Assembly: GCF_003467445.1 (NCBI RefSeq)
Contig: NZ_QSGS01000003.1
Coordinates: 186,001 to 250,000 of the forward strand
Reading direction: 5' to 3'
DNA from: Exiguobacterium sp. AM39-5BH
GTDB taxonomy: Bacteria; Bacillota; Bacilli; Exiguobacteriales; Exiguobacteriaceae
DNA: 64,000 nucleotides
In this document: in pieces, positions 56,558-64,000 of the stretch
Position numbering within the stretch: the stretch's first letter is position 1
Layout of the letters: every line of letters begins with the position of its first letter
Position numbers and translations under genes: made by a program
The notes under the pieces: generated by a model
Seen by the model: only the letters and a program-made list of their open reading frames with translations
What the model was told of the DNA's origin: nothing
Database searches by the model: none

Positions 56558-56797
56558 ATGCAAACGTATATTGAACTGTATAATGGCGGCGAGTTGGAAG
56601 ACCGGGCGATCATCAATGATGGGATGACGTTCGGCCGTGTGACGATTGTGGAATTGTTCTATCAAACGAGCCATATCTTCGGATACGTCAAAGCCGATGG
56701 GGAGAAGCGCTTCTTCCTTGAGCCTATGTCAGCAGATGATACGTTCATCGTCGAAGGAGACGAGTATTCGCTCCAACAGTTCATCGCCCTATTTTGA
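56558..56797 (+). CDS. Hypothetical protein, 79 residues
   Basis: Unrecognised small protein with AGGGAGCG before ATG 56558. It consists mainly of beta strands (YIELYNGGELEDRAIINDG, GYVKADGEKRFFLEP, TFIVEGDEYSL). A terminator follows. Conservation must be tested to support a role. Confidence 0.65.
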   Translation: MQTYIELYNGGELEDRAIINDGMTFGRVTIVELFYQTSHIFGYVKADGEKRFFLEPMSADDTFIVEGDEYSLQQFIALF

Positions 56798-56806
56798 TTG
56801 TTCACG

Positions 56807-56833
56807 ACGCAAGCGACTCGCTTGCGTTTTTTT
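56807..56833 (+). terminator. Terminator of the 79-residue gene
   Basis: ACGCAAGCG pairs with CGCTTGCGT, then T7. Confidence 0.85.
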
Positions 56834-56869
56834 GTCGTTTTCGTCACGATTGAGAGTGAGGTGATGAGA

Positions 56870-57961
56870 ATGAAATTAGTAGCAATCGAACCAACTCCAA
56901 GTCCAAACAACTTGAAGATTATCGTCGAACCGGCGTTCATGGGCCGAGGTGTCACGTATGACAAAGCGAGCCGTGACATACCGCCGATTATCGCGGACAT
57001 TGTCGGCTTACGCGGGGTCAAGTCGGTCTATGCCGTCTCCGACTTCCTTGCTGTCGAACGCCATCCGAAACATGATTGGCACGACGTCATGAACGAGATT
57101 CGCCGCGCGTTCGGGGAAGACGTGCCGGAAGTCGAGGCAAGCCAAATGGATACGGACTATGAACCGGTGCACGTCTCTGTCCAGTTCGTTCTCGACGTCC
57201 CGATGCAGTTGAAACTCGTCAAAGGCGACTCAGAAAAACGGGTTGGCCTGTCGAAACGATTCCTCGATGCCGCACTCGACGTGCAGGCCCAAGTGAAGAA
57301 TGTGATTCAAGACCGACGCTGGGTCGAACAAGCCCCACGTTACGGAGAACTCGAAGACGTGAGCGTCGTCGCGCAAGAAGAGCTTGAAGCGGCGTATCCC
57401 GAAGAGCGGGTCTCCCGCATCGTCGCCCGGGCGTTCGGTCGGGAAGCAGACTATGAGGCCAATGCAAACCAATTGCAATCAGACGATTGGAAAGCGCGCT
57501 TGGCATTCTTGGACGAGCTCGAGATCACCCCGGACAACATGGTGTACTTCCGCCGCGCCCTCGAGGACAAGGTGATGGCCATCCGTCGACAAGCGGTCGT
57601 CATGATCGGCATGTTCGAAGAAAATCGGGAAGAGTATGTCACATATATCGAGCAGGCACTCGTCGACTCGTCACCGATCGTCCGCCGTACGGCCGGCGAC
57701 ACGGTATCGGATTGGGCGTTGCCACAGTCGCAGCCCTCGATGATTGAGGCGCTCAAGGATAAAAGTAAGCTCGTCCGCTGGCGGGCCGCTCGGTTCTTGT
57801 TTGACTGCGGAGATGAACAGGCCGTGCCTGCCCTTAAAATCGCGGAAGACGATCGGGAGTTCGAGGTCTCGTTGCAGGCGCGCCTTGCCAAAGAACGCAT
57901 TACGAGCGGCGAAACGGCACTCGGGACAGTGTGGCAACAAATTTCTAACCGAACGAAATAG
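56870..57961 (+). CDS. YpgR/CvfC-type protein with Nfu N-terminal domain and HEAT repeats
   Basis: A 363-residue protein. Residues 1-80 are a NifU/Nfu N-terminal-like domain (IEPTPSPNNLKIIVEP and KSVYAVSDFLAVERHP). After a second domain, HEAT-like repeats run from about residue 225 to 345 (RRQAVVMIGMFEENR, IVRRTAGDTVSDWA, LVRWRAARFLFDCGD). The arrangement matches B. subtilis YpgR and S. aureus CvfC, a virulence-linked factor of unknown biochemistry. ATG 56870 is eight bases from GAGGTG; 56864 is too close. Confidence 0.85.
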   Translation: MKLVAIEPTPSPNNLKIIVEPAFMGRGVTYDKASRDIPPIIADIVGLRGVKSVYAVSDFLAVERHPKHDWHDVMNEIRRAFGEDVPEVEASQMDTDYEPVHVSVQFVLDVPMQLKLVKGDSEKRVGLSKRFLDAALDVQAQVKNVIQDRRWVEQAPRYGELEDVSVVAQEELEAAYPEERVSRIVARAFGREADYEANANQLQSDDWKARLAFLDELEITPDNMVYFRRALEDKVMAIRRQAVVMIGMFEENREEYVTYIEQALVDSSPIVRRTAGDTVSDWALPQSQPSMIEALKDKSKLVRWRAARFLFDCGDEQAVPALKIAEDDREFEVSLQARLAKERITSGETALGTVWQQISNRTK

Positions 57962-58004
57962 CAATCATTCGACAAAGTAATATATAATTCTTTTACAGTT
58001 ATAG

Positions 58005-58048
58005 GGAAGATAGACGGATCGTTGATTGAAACGTCTATCTTTCCTTTT
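58005..58048 (+). terminator. Terminator of the YpgR-like gene
   Basis: GGAAGATAGACG pairs with CGTCTATCTTTCC (58032-58044). The remaining gap to 58204 holds only a small CAGGTC/GACCTG hairpin. Confidence 0.75.
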
Positions 58049-58204
58049 GTACATTTTGATAATTCATCCAAATGATTAACAATCGATACCAACTATTCGA
58101 CAGTTAGACAAACAGGTCTTTGGACCTGTCGAACGATAGGACGTTTTTCCTTGCGGATCGTTGATACACTAAACGTATCTTAGACCGACAAAGGAGCCAT
58201 AATC

Positions 58205-58399
58205 ATGATGCTTTTTGCAGAAACACCAGAACTCGTAGCCTATAAGGAAATCGTTGATGGTACGGTTACAGTCATCTTTGAGTCGATTCACAGTGAGACG
58301 TTCTCAATCTCTGCACAAGTTCGTTCCGACATCGATGTTGCTGACGTCCTATTCATGACTGGTTGGCAACAGTACGTGGAAAACGTCCAAGTTTCATAA
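58205..58399 (+). CDS. Small hypothetical protein, 64 residues
   Basis: ATG 58205 is preceded by AAAGGAG. The peptide FAETPELVAYKEIVDGTVTVIF, then VADVLFMTGWQQYVENVQVS, looks like a small folded beta-alpha domain. No family recognised. A hairpin terminator follows. Confidence 0.6.
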   Translation: MMLFAETPELVAYKEIVDGTVTVIFESIHSETFSISAQVRSDIDVADVLFMTGWQQYVENVQVS

Positions 58400-58432
58400 T
58401 AAAGGGAAATAATATACGTAAACCCATTACAA

Positions 58433-58479
58433 ACGTCTGCACGAACGTTTACACTAGTGCTATAGACGTTTTTTATTTT
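58433..58479 (+). terminator. Terminator of the 64-residue gene
   Basis: ACGTCTGCAC pairs with GTGC-tat-AGACGT, then T6. Confidence 0.6.
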
Positions 58480-58498
58480 TCAGAGGAGAGTGGGATAC

Positions 58499-59305
58499 GT
58501 GAAGAAAACTTGGTTATTGGCAATCGTGACGACGTTGATCTTGATTGTCGCGGCGTGTGGCAAAGAAGAAGCAAACCCGAGTGATGTGGATGGCAATGCG
58601 TCGACACCGCCTGATTTATTGACCCTTGAGACAGAGGTAAGCTACGATGCCAAATTGAAACAATTATCGGCGACGGTATCAATGACGAACCCGAATGAAA
58701 ATCCGGTCAAAGTTACGTTCAATTCATCCCAGCGTTTTCAGATGACGCTGCTGAATGGTGATACGACCGTCTTTGACTATGGTAAAGAATATATGTTTAC
58801 AGAGTCGATTGTCGAGGAGACGTGGGCACCGGGAGAGAAAAAAGTATTCGATGAAGTGTTTCCGCTCTCGCTTGAAGCTGGGGATTATACGGTAAACTTC
58901 GTCAGTCTGGCTCAAGTCGAAGGTGCCACTGAAATGGCGGTCACGGATCAGCAATCGTTCACGGTGCAAGCGGATGACGTGGCGACAGAAGAACCGACAG
59001 AAGAGACTACTGAAGAACCTACTGATGAGCCGAGCGAACAACCCGCTCAAACGGACGGCGCGTTCCGTGACGTGACCATCAAATTGAATGGCAACGCCAT
59101 TGACGTGTCGGGATACACAGACGTCGAAGAATTCGAGTGGAGTGTATCGGACGGTCATAGCCTCTATGCACAAGGAGCTGCCGAAGTGACAAGTGGCGGC
59201 TTTACGTTCGGTGTTTTATTGGATGAAGAACCACCGGCCGGAAAAACGCTATTTTTGGAGCTGACGCCGATTGGCGGAGACGTCGCTTCGTTCCGTATTC
59301 AATAA
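58499..59305 (+). CDS. Lipoprotein with BsuPI-type (intracellular proteinase inhibitor-like) domain
   Basis: A 268-residue exported lipoprotein. The signal peptide ends LIVAACGKEE (lipobox cysteine about residue 19). The first folded part (about 40-155) fits a BsuPI domain, with NPNENPVKVTFNSSQRFQM and PLSLEAGDYTVNFV. An acidic Thr-Glu-Pro linker (EEPTEETTEEPTDEP) joins a C-terminal Gmad2-like beta domain starting VTIKLNGNAIDVSGY. GTG 58499 is used; GTG 58490 is too near the GAGGAG site. Role probably at the cell surface. Confidence 0.8.
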   Translation: MKKTWLLAIVTTLILIVAACGKEEANPSDVDGNASTPPDLLTLETEVSYDAKLKQLSATVSMTNPNENPVKVTFNSSQRFQMTLLNGDTTVFDYGKEYMFTESIVEETWAPGEKKVFDEVFPLSLEAGDYTVNFVSLAQVEGATEMAVTDQQSFTVQADDVATEEPTEETTEEPTDEPSEQPAQTDGAFRDVTIKLNGNAIDVSGYTDVEEFEWSVSDGHSLYAQGAAEVTSGGFTFGVLLDEEPPAGKTLFLELTPIGGDVASFRIQ

Positions 59306-59311
59306 CCGGAC

Positions 59312-59342
59312 GACGGAAACTCAGGTTTCCGTCTTTTTTTTT
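59312..59342 (+). terminator. Terminator of the lipoprotein gene
   Basis: GACGGAAAC pairs with GTTTCCGTC, then T9. Confidence 0.85.
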
Positions 59343-59422
59343 CGGGAATGAAACAAGTTGACGGCGTCTACAGATTGTCAGACAATTAGGCAAACCCATA
59401 TCAGAAAGGGAGGAAGTTGAGT

Positions 59423-60238
59423 ATGCAGCAACACATTATTGAATCGACACACGCCAAACCATTCATCAACCCGGCCGAAGAAATTCGCCGCCGAATCGAC
59501 TTTTTAAAGTCCTATGTCAAACGGGCCGGAGCGAAAGGGCTCGTCCTCGGTATTTCAGGTGGGCAAGACTCGACGCTCGCTGGAAAGCTCTGTCAGCTAG
59601 CCATGGAAGAGTTGCGGGAAGAAACAAGTACCGAGTATACGTTTTATGCCATTCGTCTCCCGTATGGGGAACAGCAAGATGAAGCGGATGCGAAGCGTGC
59701 TCTCGAGTTTATCCGTCCAGATCAGACGTTCTTCGTCAATGTGAAGCCTGCAGTCGATGCTTCGGTCAAAGCGTTCGAACAAGCGACCGGTCTCGAGTTA
59801 GGGGATTTCCATAAAGGAAACACGAAGGCGAGAGAGCGGATGAAAGTTCAGTACGACGTCGCAGCCACGTTCGGTGCCCTTGTCGTTGGAACCGACCATG
59901 CGGCTGAATATGTGACCGGATTTTACACGAAGCACGGGGACGGGGCTGCCGATGTGACGCCACTAACGGGTCTTAACAAACGTCAAGGCAAAGCGCTACT
60001 CCAAGAGCTTGGTGCCCCTGAAAGTTTAATTTATAAAGTACCGACCGCTGATTTAGAAGACGACAAACCCGGCCTGCCTGACGAAGTCGCTCTCGGCATG
60101 ACGTATAATCAGCTCGATGACTATTTAGAGGGAAAAGACATCGATCCGGCCATCGCCGAACGAATCGAGACGATTTACAAACGATCGCGCCATAAGCACC
60201 ATATGCCCGCCTCGCTCTATGATGAGTGGTGGCAGTGA
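59423..60238 (+). CDS. nadE: Ammonia-dependent NAD+ synthetase
   Basis: A 271-residue enzyme making NAD from deamido-NAD and ammonia. The ATP-pyrophosphatase loop is [13 protein letters not shown] (residues 42-54), with [15 protein letters not shown] and [13 protein letters not shown] and the end [13 protein letters not shown]. There is no glutaminase domain. ATG 59423 is nine bases from AAGGGAGGA; TTG 59417 is too close. Together with nadK this window covers two NAD(P) steps. Confidence 0.95.
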   Translation: MQQHIIESTHAKPFINPAEEIRRRIDFLKSYVKRAGAKGLVLGISGGQDSTLAGKLCQLAMEELREETSTEYTFYAIRLPYGEQQDEADAKRALEFIRPDQTFFVNVKPAVDASVKAFEQATGLELGDFHKGNTKARERMKVQYDVAATFGALVVGTDHAAEYVTGFYTKHGDGAADVTPLTGLNKRQGKALLQELGAPESLIYKVPTADLEDDKPGLPDEVALGMTYNQLDDYLEGKDIDPAIAERIETIYKRSRHKHHMPASLYDEWWQ

Positions 60239-60270
60239 TAAAGGACCAGTCCGCGGACTGGTCCTTTATC
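60237..60270. terminator. Terminator of nadE
   Basis: GATAAAGGACCAGTCC pairs perfectly with GGACTGGTCCTTTATC. Confidence 0.85.
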
Positions 60271-60278
60271 AATTTAAA

Positions 60279-60300
60279 GAACCGATCTTTTGACCGGTTC
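60279..60300 (-). terminator. Hairpin after bdbC
   Basis: GAACCG pairs with CGGTTC; on the minus strand TTTAAATT follows. Confidence 0.5.
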
Positions 60301-60317
60301 CACTTAGGGGGGATGGA

Positions 60318-60707
60318 TTAGCGCTTTGAACGTGTCGGGACGAATTGGATGAGCAAGATGAGCGTGAACGCGATTAAGCTCAAGAGCGGAATCGTGATGA
60401 ATCCAAAATAGTTCACCCAACGGATCAGACAGTCGTTGCTGCAGAACGCATCCCCGTTCGGAATGCGTTCGAGGACCACGTGATAGAGCGCGATGCTCCA
60501 ACCCGCACCGGCCATGAGACCAACGAAGAGCCGATTCACTGCACGGTTTGAAATCAATACCGTCAAATAATAAATGGCGAGCGGATACATAAAAATGCGT
60601 TGGAACCAGCATAATTTGCATGGCATGTACAGCATGATTTCCGAGAAATAAAGACTGCCGAGCGTCGCGATCGTGGCGACGATAAAGGCAAAATGATGAC
60701 GTTGCAT
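60318..60707 (-). CDS. bdbC: DsbB-like thiol-disulfide oxidoreductase BdbC
   Basis: A 129-residue membrane protein with four helices. Two cysteine pairs are present as in DsbB: CKLC (Cys30, Cys33) near the first loop and CSNDC in the second loop. It reoxidises a BdbD/DsbA-type partner using quinones. The partner gene is not in this window. ATG 60707 is well placed after AGGAGG. It is divergent from the LysR regulator with about 110 bases between them. Confidence 0.92.
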   Translation of the reverse strand: MQRHHFAFIVATIATLGSLYFSEIMLYMPCKLCWFQRIFMYPLAIYYLTVLISNRAVNRLFVGLMAGAGWSIALYHVVLERIPNGDAFCSNDCLIRWVNYFGFITIPLLSLIAFTLILLIQFVPTRSKR

Positions 60708-60817
60708 CTGATTTCCTCCTGACGATTCAAAACTAATCGACAAACATGATATGATACAGTGAAGCAATAACATATCCAGTATACAGTCTTTGAAACGATA
60801 GAGAAATAGGTGACGTC

Positions 60818-61696
60818 ATGCAAGTATCAGAAGTGGAAGTGTTAATCGTCCTCGCCGAAGAGTTGAATATGCGGAAAGCGGCGGAGCGCCTGTTCGTCTC
60901 CCAGCCCGCACTCAGTCAGCGTCTCGTCACGATCGAGCATCAGTGGGGCAAGAAAATTTTCGTCCGTTCGACACGGGGCCTCGCGCTGACGCCAGACGGT
61001 GAAAAAATCATCGACTTTGCGAAGAAGATGTATAGCGAAGAGCAGGAGCTGCGTGGAGAGTTGACAGCGCAACAAGGTGAGGTGTACGGTACTTTAAAAA
61101 TTGCCGTCGCGTCCATCATGGGGCAGTATTGGCTACCGCGCGTCTTGAAACGATTCGTCGAGCGGTATCCGTCGGTCCGGGTCAAGCTCGTCACGGGCTG
61201 GTCAAGTGAGATGATGCGCTTTATGTTAGAGGAAAATTTCCACATCGGCATCATACGCGGGAACCCAGATTGGCGCGGCGAGAAAATGAAACTGTTCTCG
61301 GATTCGCTCCACTTGGTCGACTTGCGGATGACCGATTTGAAACAATTAAAAAATAACGAGCGTTCGTTCATTCAATTCAAGAGCGACTCGACGTATTATC
61401 AAGAAATTTTGGAATGGTGGCAAGAGCGCTTCTCGAGCCCACCGCTCACGACGCTCGTCGTCGATCAAATCGAGACGTGCAAACAAATGGCGTTACACGG
61501 AATTGGATTCGCGATATTACCCGAGTCGACAATCCGTGATGTGGAGGCGATCAATAAGATTCCGCTCACGTCATCGGACGGGACGCCGCTCGTCCGGGAC
61601 ACGTGGATGCTATCGACCGAGTCGATGCTCGAATTAGAACAGGTGAAGGCGTTTTGGAAAATCGTGGATGAAGTGACAAAGGAGAGTGTGGAATGA
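60818..61696 (+). CDS. LysR-family transcriptional regulator
   Basis: A 292-residue regulator. The N-terminal winged helix reads MRKAAERLFVSQPALSQRLVTIE, with LTPDGEKII closing it. The effector domain starts GTLKIAVASIMGQYWLP. The effector is unknown. Its stop overlaps the dapL start (ATGA), an unusual arrangement for LysR genes, which are mostly divergent from their targets. It may therefore be autoregulated together with dapL. Confidence 0.92.
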   Translation: MQVSEVEVLIVLAEELNMRKAAERLFVSQPALSQRLVTIEHQWGKKIFVRSTRGLALTPDGEKIIDFAKKMYSEEQELRGELTAQQGEVYGTLKIAVASIMGQYWLPRVLKRFVERYPSVRVKLVTGWSSEMMRFMLEENFHIGIIRGNPDWRGEKMKLFSDSLHLVDLRMTDLKQLKNNERSFIQFKSDSTYYQEILEWWQERFSSPPLTTLVVDQIETCKQMALHGIGFAILPESTIRDVEAINKIPLTSSDGTPLVRDTWMLSTESMLELEQVKAFWKIVDEVTKESVE

Positions 61697-62814
61697 GTTG
61701 GGCAATTGAGGCAAGACGGCAGTTACATTTGATTCCCGAGCGAGGGTATGAAGAATTCAAGACCCAAGCGACGCTAGAGGAACTGATTCGTTCCTTGAAC
61801 TCGTCTCGGGTGCACATCTCGCACTGGCGTACCGGTCTGTTCGTTCGTGTCGACGGTCTTATCGGCGATAAGACGATCGGCTACCGGGCTGACATGGACG
61901 GCTTGCCGATCATGGAAGAGACGGGTCTCGAATTCTCCTCGGTTCATGAGGGGATGATGCATGCGTGTGGACACGACGTCCACATGGCGATCGCCCTCGG
62001 ATTGATTAAACGGGCCGTTGAGGAACCGTTCGACCACCACCTCGTCATCTTCTTTCAACCTGCCGAAGAAGGTCCTGGCGGTGCCGAACCGATGGCCGTG
62101 TCAGAACTATTTTACCACTTCCGTCCCGATGCGATGTTCGGACTGCACGTCGCGCCGGAATACCCGGTCGGCACGATTGCCTCACGGCCGGGTGTACTGT
62201 TCGCGAGTGCGCGCGAGTTGCATCTGACGATTCATGGGAAAGGGGGGCATGGGGCTTTCCCCCACGCCGGGATTGATGCCGTTATCGTTCAGGCCGCACT
62301 AGTTATGCAGCTACAAACGGTCGTCTCGCGGAACATCGACCCGATGGGCAGTGCGGTCATCTCGATCGGGAAAGTGTCTGCCGGGACGAAAGAGAACATC
62401 ATCGCGGACACGGCGAAGCTCGACGGAACGATTCGTGCTTTGTCCGATAAAGAAATGGTCGTTCTTGAACGACGTATCCGCCAAATTATCGCCGGGGTAG
62501 AGATGACGTATAACGTCCACATCGATCTCGAGTTCGGCAATCGCTATCACGAGGTCATCAATGATGAGCGTTACTTATATCAATTCGAAGAAGCGATTGA
62601 AGAGGTCGGATATTCGTATAAAACTTGTGTCCCGGCGATGACCGGAGAAGATTTTGGCTACATGCTGAAGCAAGTGCCTGGTTTTATGGTATGGCTCGGC
62701 GTGAATGACATGGGTTCTGGACTTCATCAATCGACGCTCAATCCGGATGAACGGGCCATCGATGTCGCCGTCGAGCTGTTCGATCATTTCTTCAGAACAG
62801 TAATTATTAGATGA
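61693..62814 (+). CDS. dapL: N-acetyldiaminopimelate deacetylase-like M20 peptidase (YkuR type)
   Basis: A 373-residue M20D amidohydrolase very similar in phrase order to B. subtilis YkuR: IGYRADMDGLPI, MHACGHDVHMAIALG, FFQPAEEGPGGAEPM, LHVAPEYPVGTIA, GKGGHGAFPH and AMTGEDFGYMLKQVPGFM. It would release acetate from N-acetyl-diaminopimelate in lysine and cell-wall precursor synthesis. In Bacillus it follows dapH; here dapH is not adjacent, so a broader N-acyl amino acid hydrolase cannot be excluded. Translationally coupled to the LysR gene. Confidence 0.85.
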   Translation: MSWAIEARRQLHLIPERGYEEFKTQATLEELIRSLNSSRVHISHWRTGLFVRVDGLIGDKTIGYRADMDGLPIMEETGLEFSSVHEGMMHACGHDVHMAIALGLIKRAVEEPFDHHLVIFFQPAEEGPGGAEPMAVSELFYHFRPDAMFGLHVAPEYPVGTIASRPGVLFASARELHLTIHGKGGHGAFPHAGIDAVIVQAALVMQLQTVVSRNIDPMGSAVISIGKVSAGTKENIIADTAKLDGTIRALSDKEMVVLERRIRQIIAGVEMTYNVHIDLEFGNRYHEVINDERYLYQFEEAIEEVGYSYKTCVPAMTGEDFGYMLKQVPGFMVWLGVNDMGSGLHQSTLNPDERAIDVAVELFDHFFRTVIIR

Positions 62815-62846
62815 AAAAAGCGGACAACGGCCATGTCCGCTTTTTT
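62814..62846 (+). terminator. Terminator of dapL
   Basis: AAAAAGCGGAC pairs with GTCCGCTTTTT, then T. Confidence 0.85.
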
Positions 62847-62936
62847 GTATGAAATGTGTAGAATTGTGCGTGAATGGTTAAAGGTTTGGGAAAAAAGTAA
62901 GAGTTGTAAAGCGTCGATATTGTTAAGATTGCTCAA

Positions 62937-62954
62937 ATGTGAACATTTTGCGAA
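62937..62954. promoter_or_regulatory. Possible Rex operator upstream of cydA
   Basis: ATGTGAACATTTTGCGAA has one good half (TGTGAA) of the Rex box and a degraded second half, 11 of 16 defined bases. Rex controls cyd in Bacillus. Otherwise the 237-base gap before cydA shows no gene. Confidence 0.3.
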
Positions 62955-63083
62955 CTCAAGCATTGAGACATTACAGCACTATATAAAATCATTATGATAA
63001 GGGTATCCAAAGGAAATCATCTGTGATGTCGCGCGATAGACATGGGTTTAAAGCGCTAGAGAGAGATAGGAGGTAATCAATAG

Positions 63084-64000
63084 ATGTTTCAAGATCCTGT
63101 CCTGATGAGCCGGGCGTTAACGGCACTCACATTAGGCTTTCACGTGATTTTTGCCACAATCGGCGTCGGGGTTCCATTATTAATTTTATTAGCAGAGTTT
63201 TTAGGCATTAAAAAGAAAGATCCGAAATATACCTTGATGGCCCGTCGGTGGTCACGCGGGTATGTCGTCACAGTAGCGGTCGGTGTCGTGACAGGTACGG
63301 CGATCGGGCTTCAGCTGTCCTTACTTTGGCCGAATTTGATGCGGGTCGCCGGGCAAACCATCGCCCTTCCATTGTTTATGGAAACGTTCGCGTTTTTCTT
63401 TGAAGCGATTTTCCTCGGAATTTATTTATATACGTGGGATCGGTTCAAAAACCCGTGGCACCACATGCTGCTTGGGATTCCAGTCGCGGTCGGTGCCTTG
63501 TTCTCAGGGTTCTTTATCACAACGGTGAACAGTTTCATGAACCAGCCGGTCGGATTCGATATCGTCGATGGACGGCTCGCCAACGTGAGTCCACTCGAAG
63601 CGATGTTCAGCCCGGCCATGCCAACGAAGATGGCACACGTATTGACGTCAGCCATCTTGACATCGGCGTTTATTTTAGCCGCTATTGCAGCCGTTCAGTT
63701 GTTGCGTCAACGACGGAACCAACTCGACAACTTGTCAATCGAGTATCATAAAAAAGGTCTTCGCTTGACGATGACCGTCGCCCTCATCTTTGCGATCGCG
63801 ACTGCCTCGTCGGGGACTTCTCAGGGAAATATTTGGCGAAGTATCAGCCAGACAAACTCGCAGCTGCCGAGTGGCATTTTGAGACTTCCTCAGAAGCTGA
63901 ACTGATTTTAGGCGGATGGCTCGAAGAAGACGGAGAAGGCGGCTATGAAGTACGTGGCGCCTTGAAAATTCCGTATGCTTTATCTATCCTAGCGGGTGGC
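63084..64000 (+). CDS. cydA: Cytochrome bd oxidase subunit I, partial and with a frameshift near 63813
   Basis: The N-terminal third of the high-affinity quinol oxidase subunit that carries haems b558, b595 and d. SRALTALTLGFHVIFATIGVG contains the first haem histidine; ETFAFFFEAIFLGIYLYTWDRF and GFFITTVNSFMNQPVGF are landmarks. After ATASSG the frame is lost; one extra G in the run at 63812-63815 restores DFSGKYLAKYQPDKLAA and EWHFETSSEAELILGG, continuing to the window end. AGGAGGT precedes ATG 63084. Confidence 0.92.

Overview
The window looks like chromosomal DNA of a low-GC-phylum Gram-positive (Bacillales), most probably Exiguobacterium. This is inferred from protein resemblance and from a gene order that joins two blocks separated in Bacillus subtilis: the yrvM-yrrM-greA block and the fabH-opp-spx-mecA-yjb block. 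Base composition is moderately GC-rich and uniform. No tRNA, rRNA, CRISPR array, prophage or intact transposon was seen.

Layout. 1-2.4 kb: end of an ABC exporter, a decayed zinc-dehydrogenase pseudogene, a YczE-type membrane protein and a tiny basic protein. 2.4-9.6 kb: DASH-type cryptochrome, 6S RNA, tcdA, rarA, then cymR-iscS-mnmA and a TPR protein (sulfur transfer and tRNA thiolation). 9.6-21.5 kb: small membrane and VOC proteins, recD2, T-box-controlled alaS, ireB-ruvX-yrzB, mltG, an O-methyltransferase, udk, a decayed IS200/IS605 right end, greA. 21.5-36 kb: mtnN, FapR-box fabHF, three oligopeptide-binding proteins, T-box-controlled trpS, and oppBCDF with CodY-like boxes. 36-48.3 kb: HD phosphohydrolase, spx, mecA, cls, coiA, pepF, the RoxS/RsaE small RNA, spxH (yjbH), a CYTH protein, relQ, nadK and a pseudouridine synthase. 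This is a compact Spx/ClpXP/ppGpp stress-control neighbourhood. 48.3-64 kb: rodA-like SEDS protein, fabI, yjcG, pgpA-PAP2 operon, several unrecognised genes, GNAT, hydrolase, FMN reductase, YpgR/CvfC, nadE, bdbC, a LysR regulator with dapL, and the start of cydA.

The most striking pattern is that at least seven genes (alaS, mltG, oppC, cls, fabI, a GNAT, cydA), and probably an eighth, are each broken by exactly one missing base, mostly in a short G or C run. Several are essential and single-copy, so uncorrected deletion errors in the assembly are far likelier than real decay. They are annotated here as whole genes with the break marked.

The most interesting non-coding items are the RoxS/RsaE homologue whose terminator is part of a perfect 67-bp tandem duplication, the 6S RNA, two T-boxes with readable specifier codons (GCT and TGG), a possible leader peptide coupled to pgpA, and the TnpB-type right-end remnant. 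I found no convincing wholly new multi-gene system.
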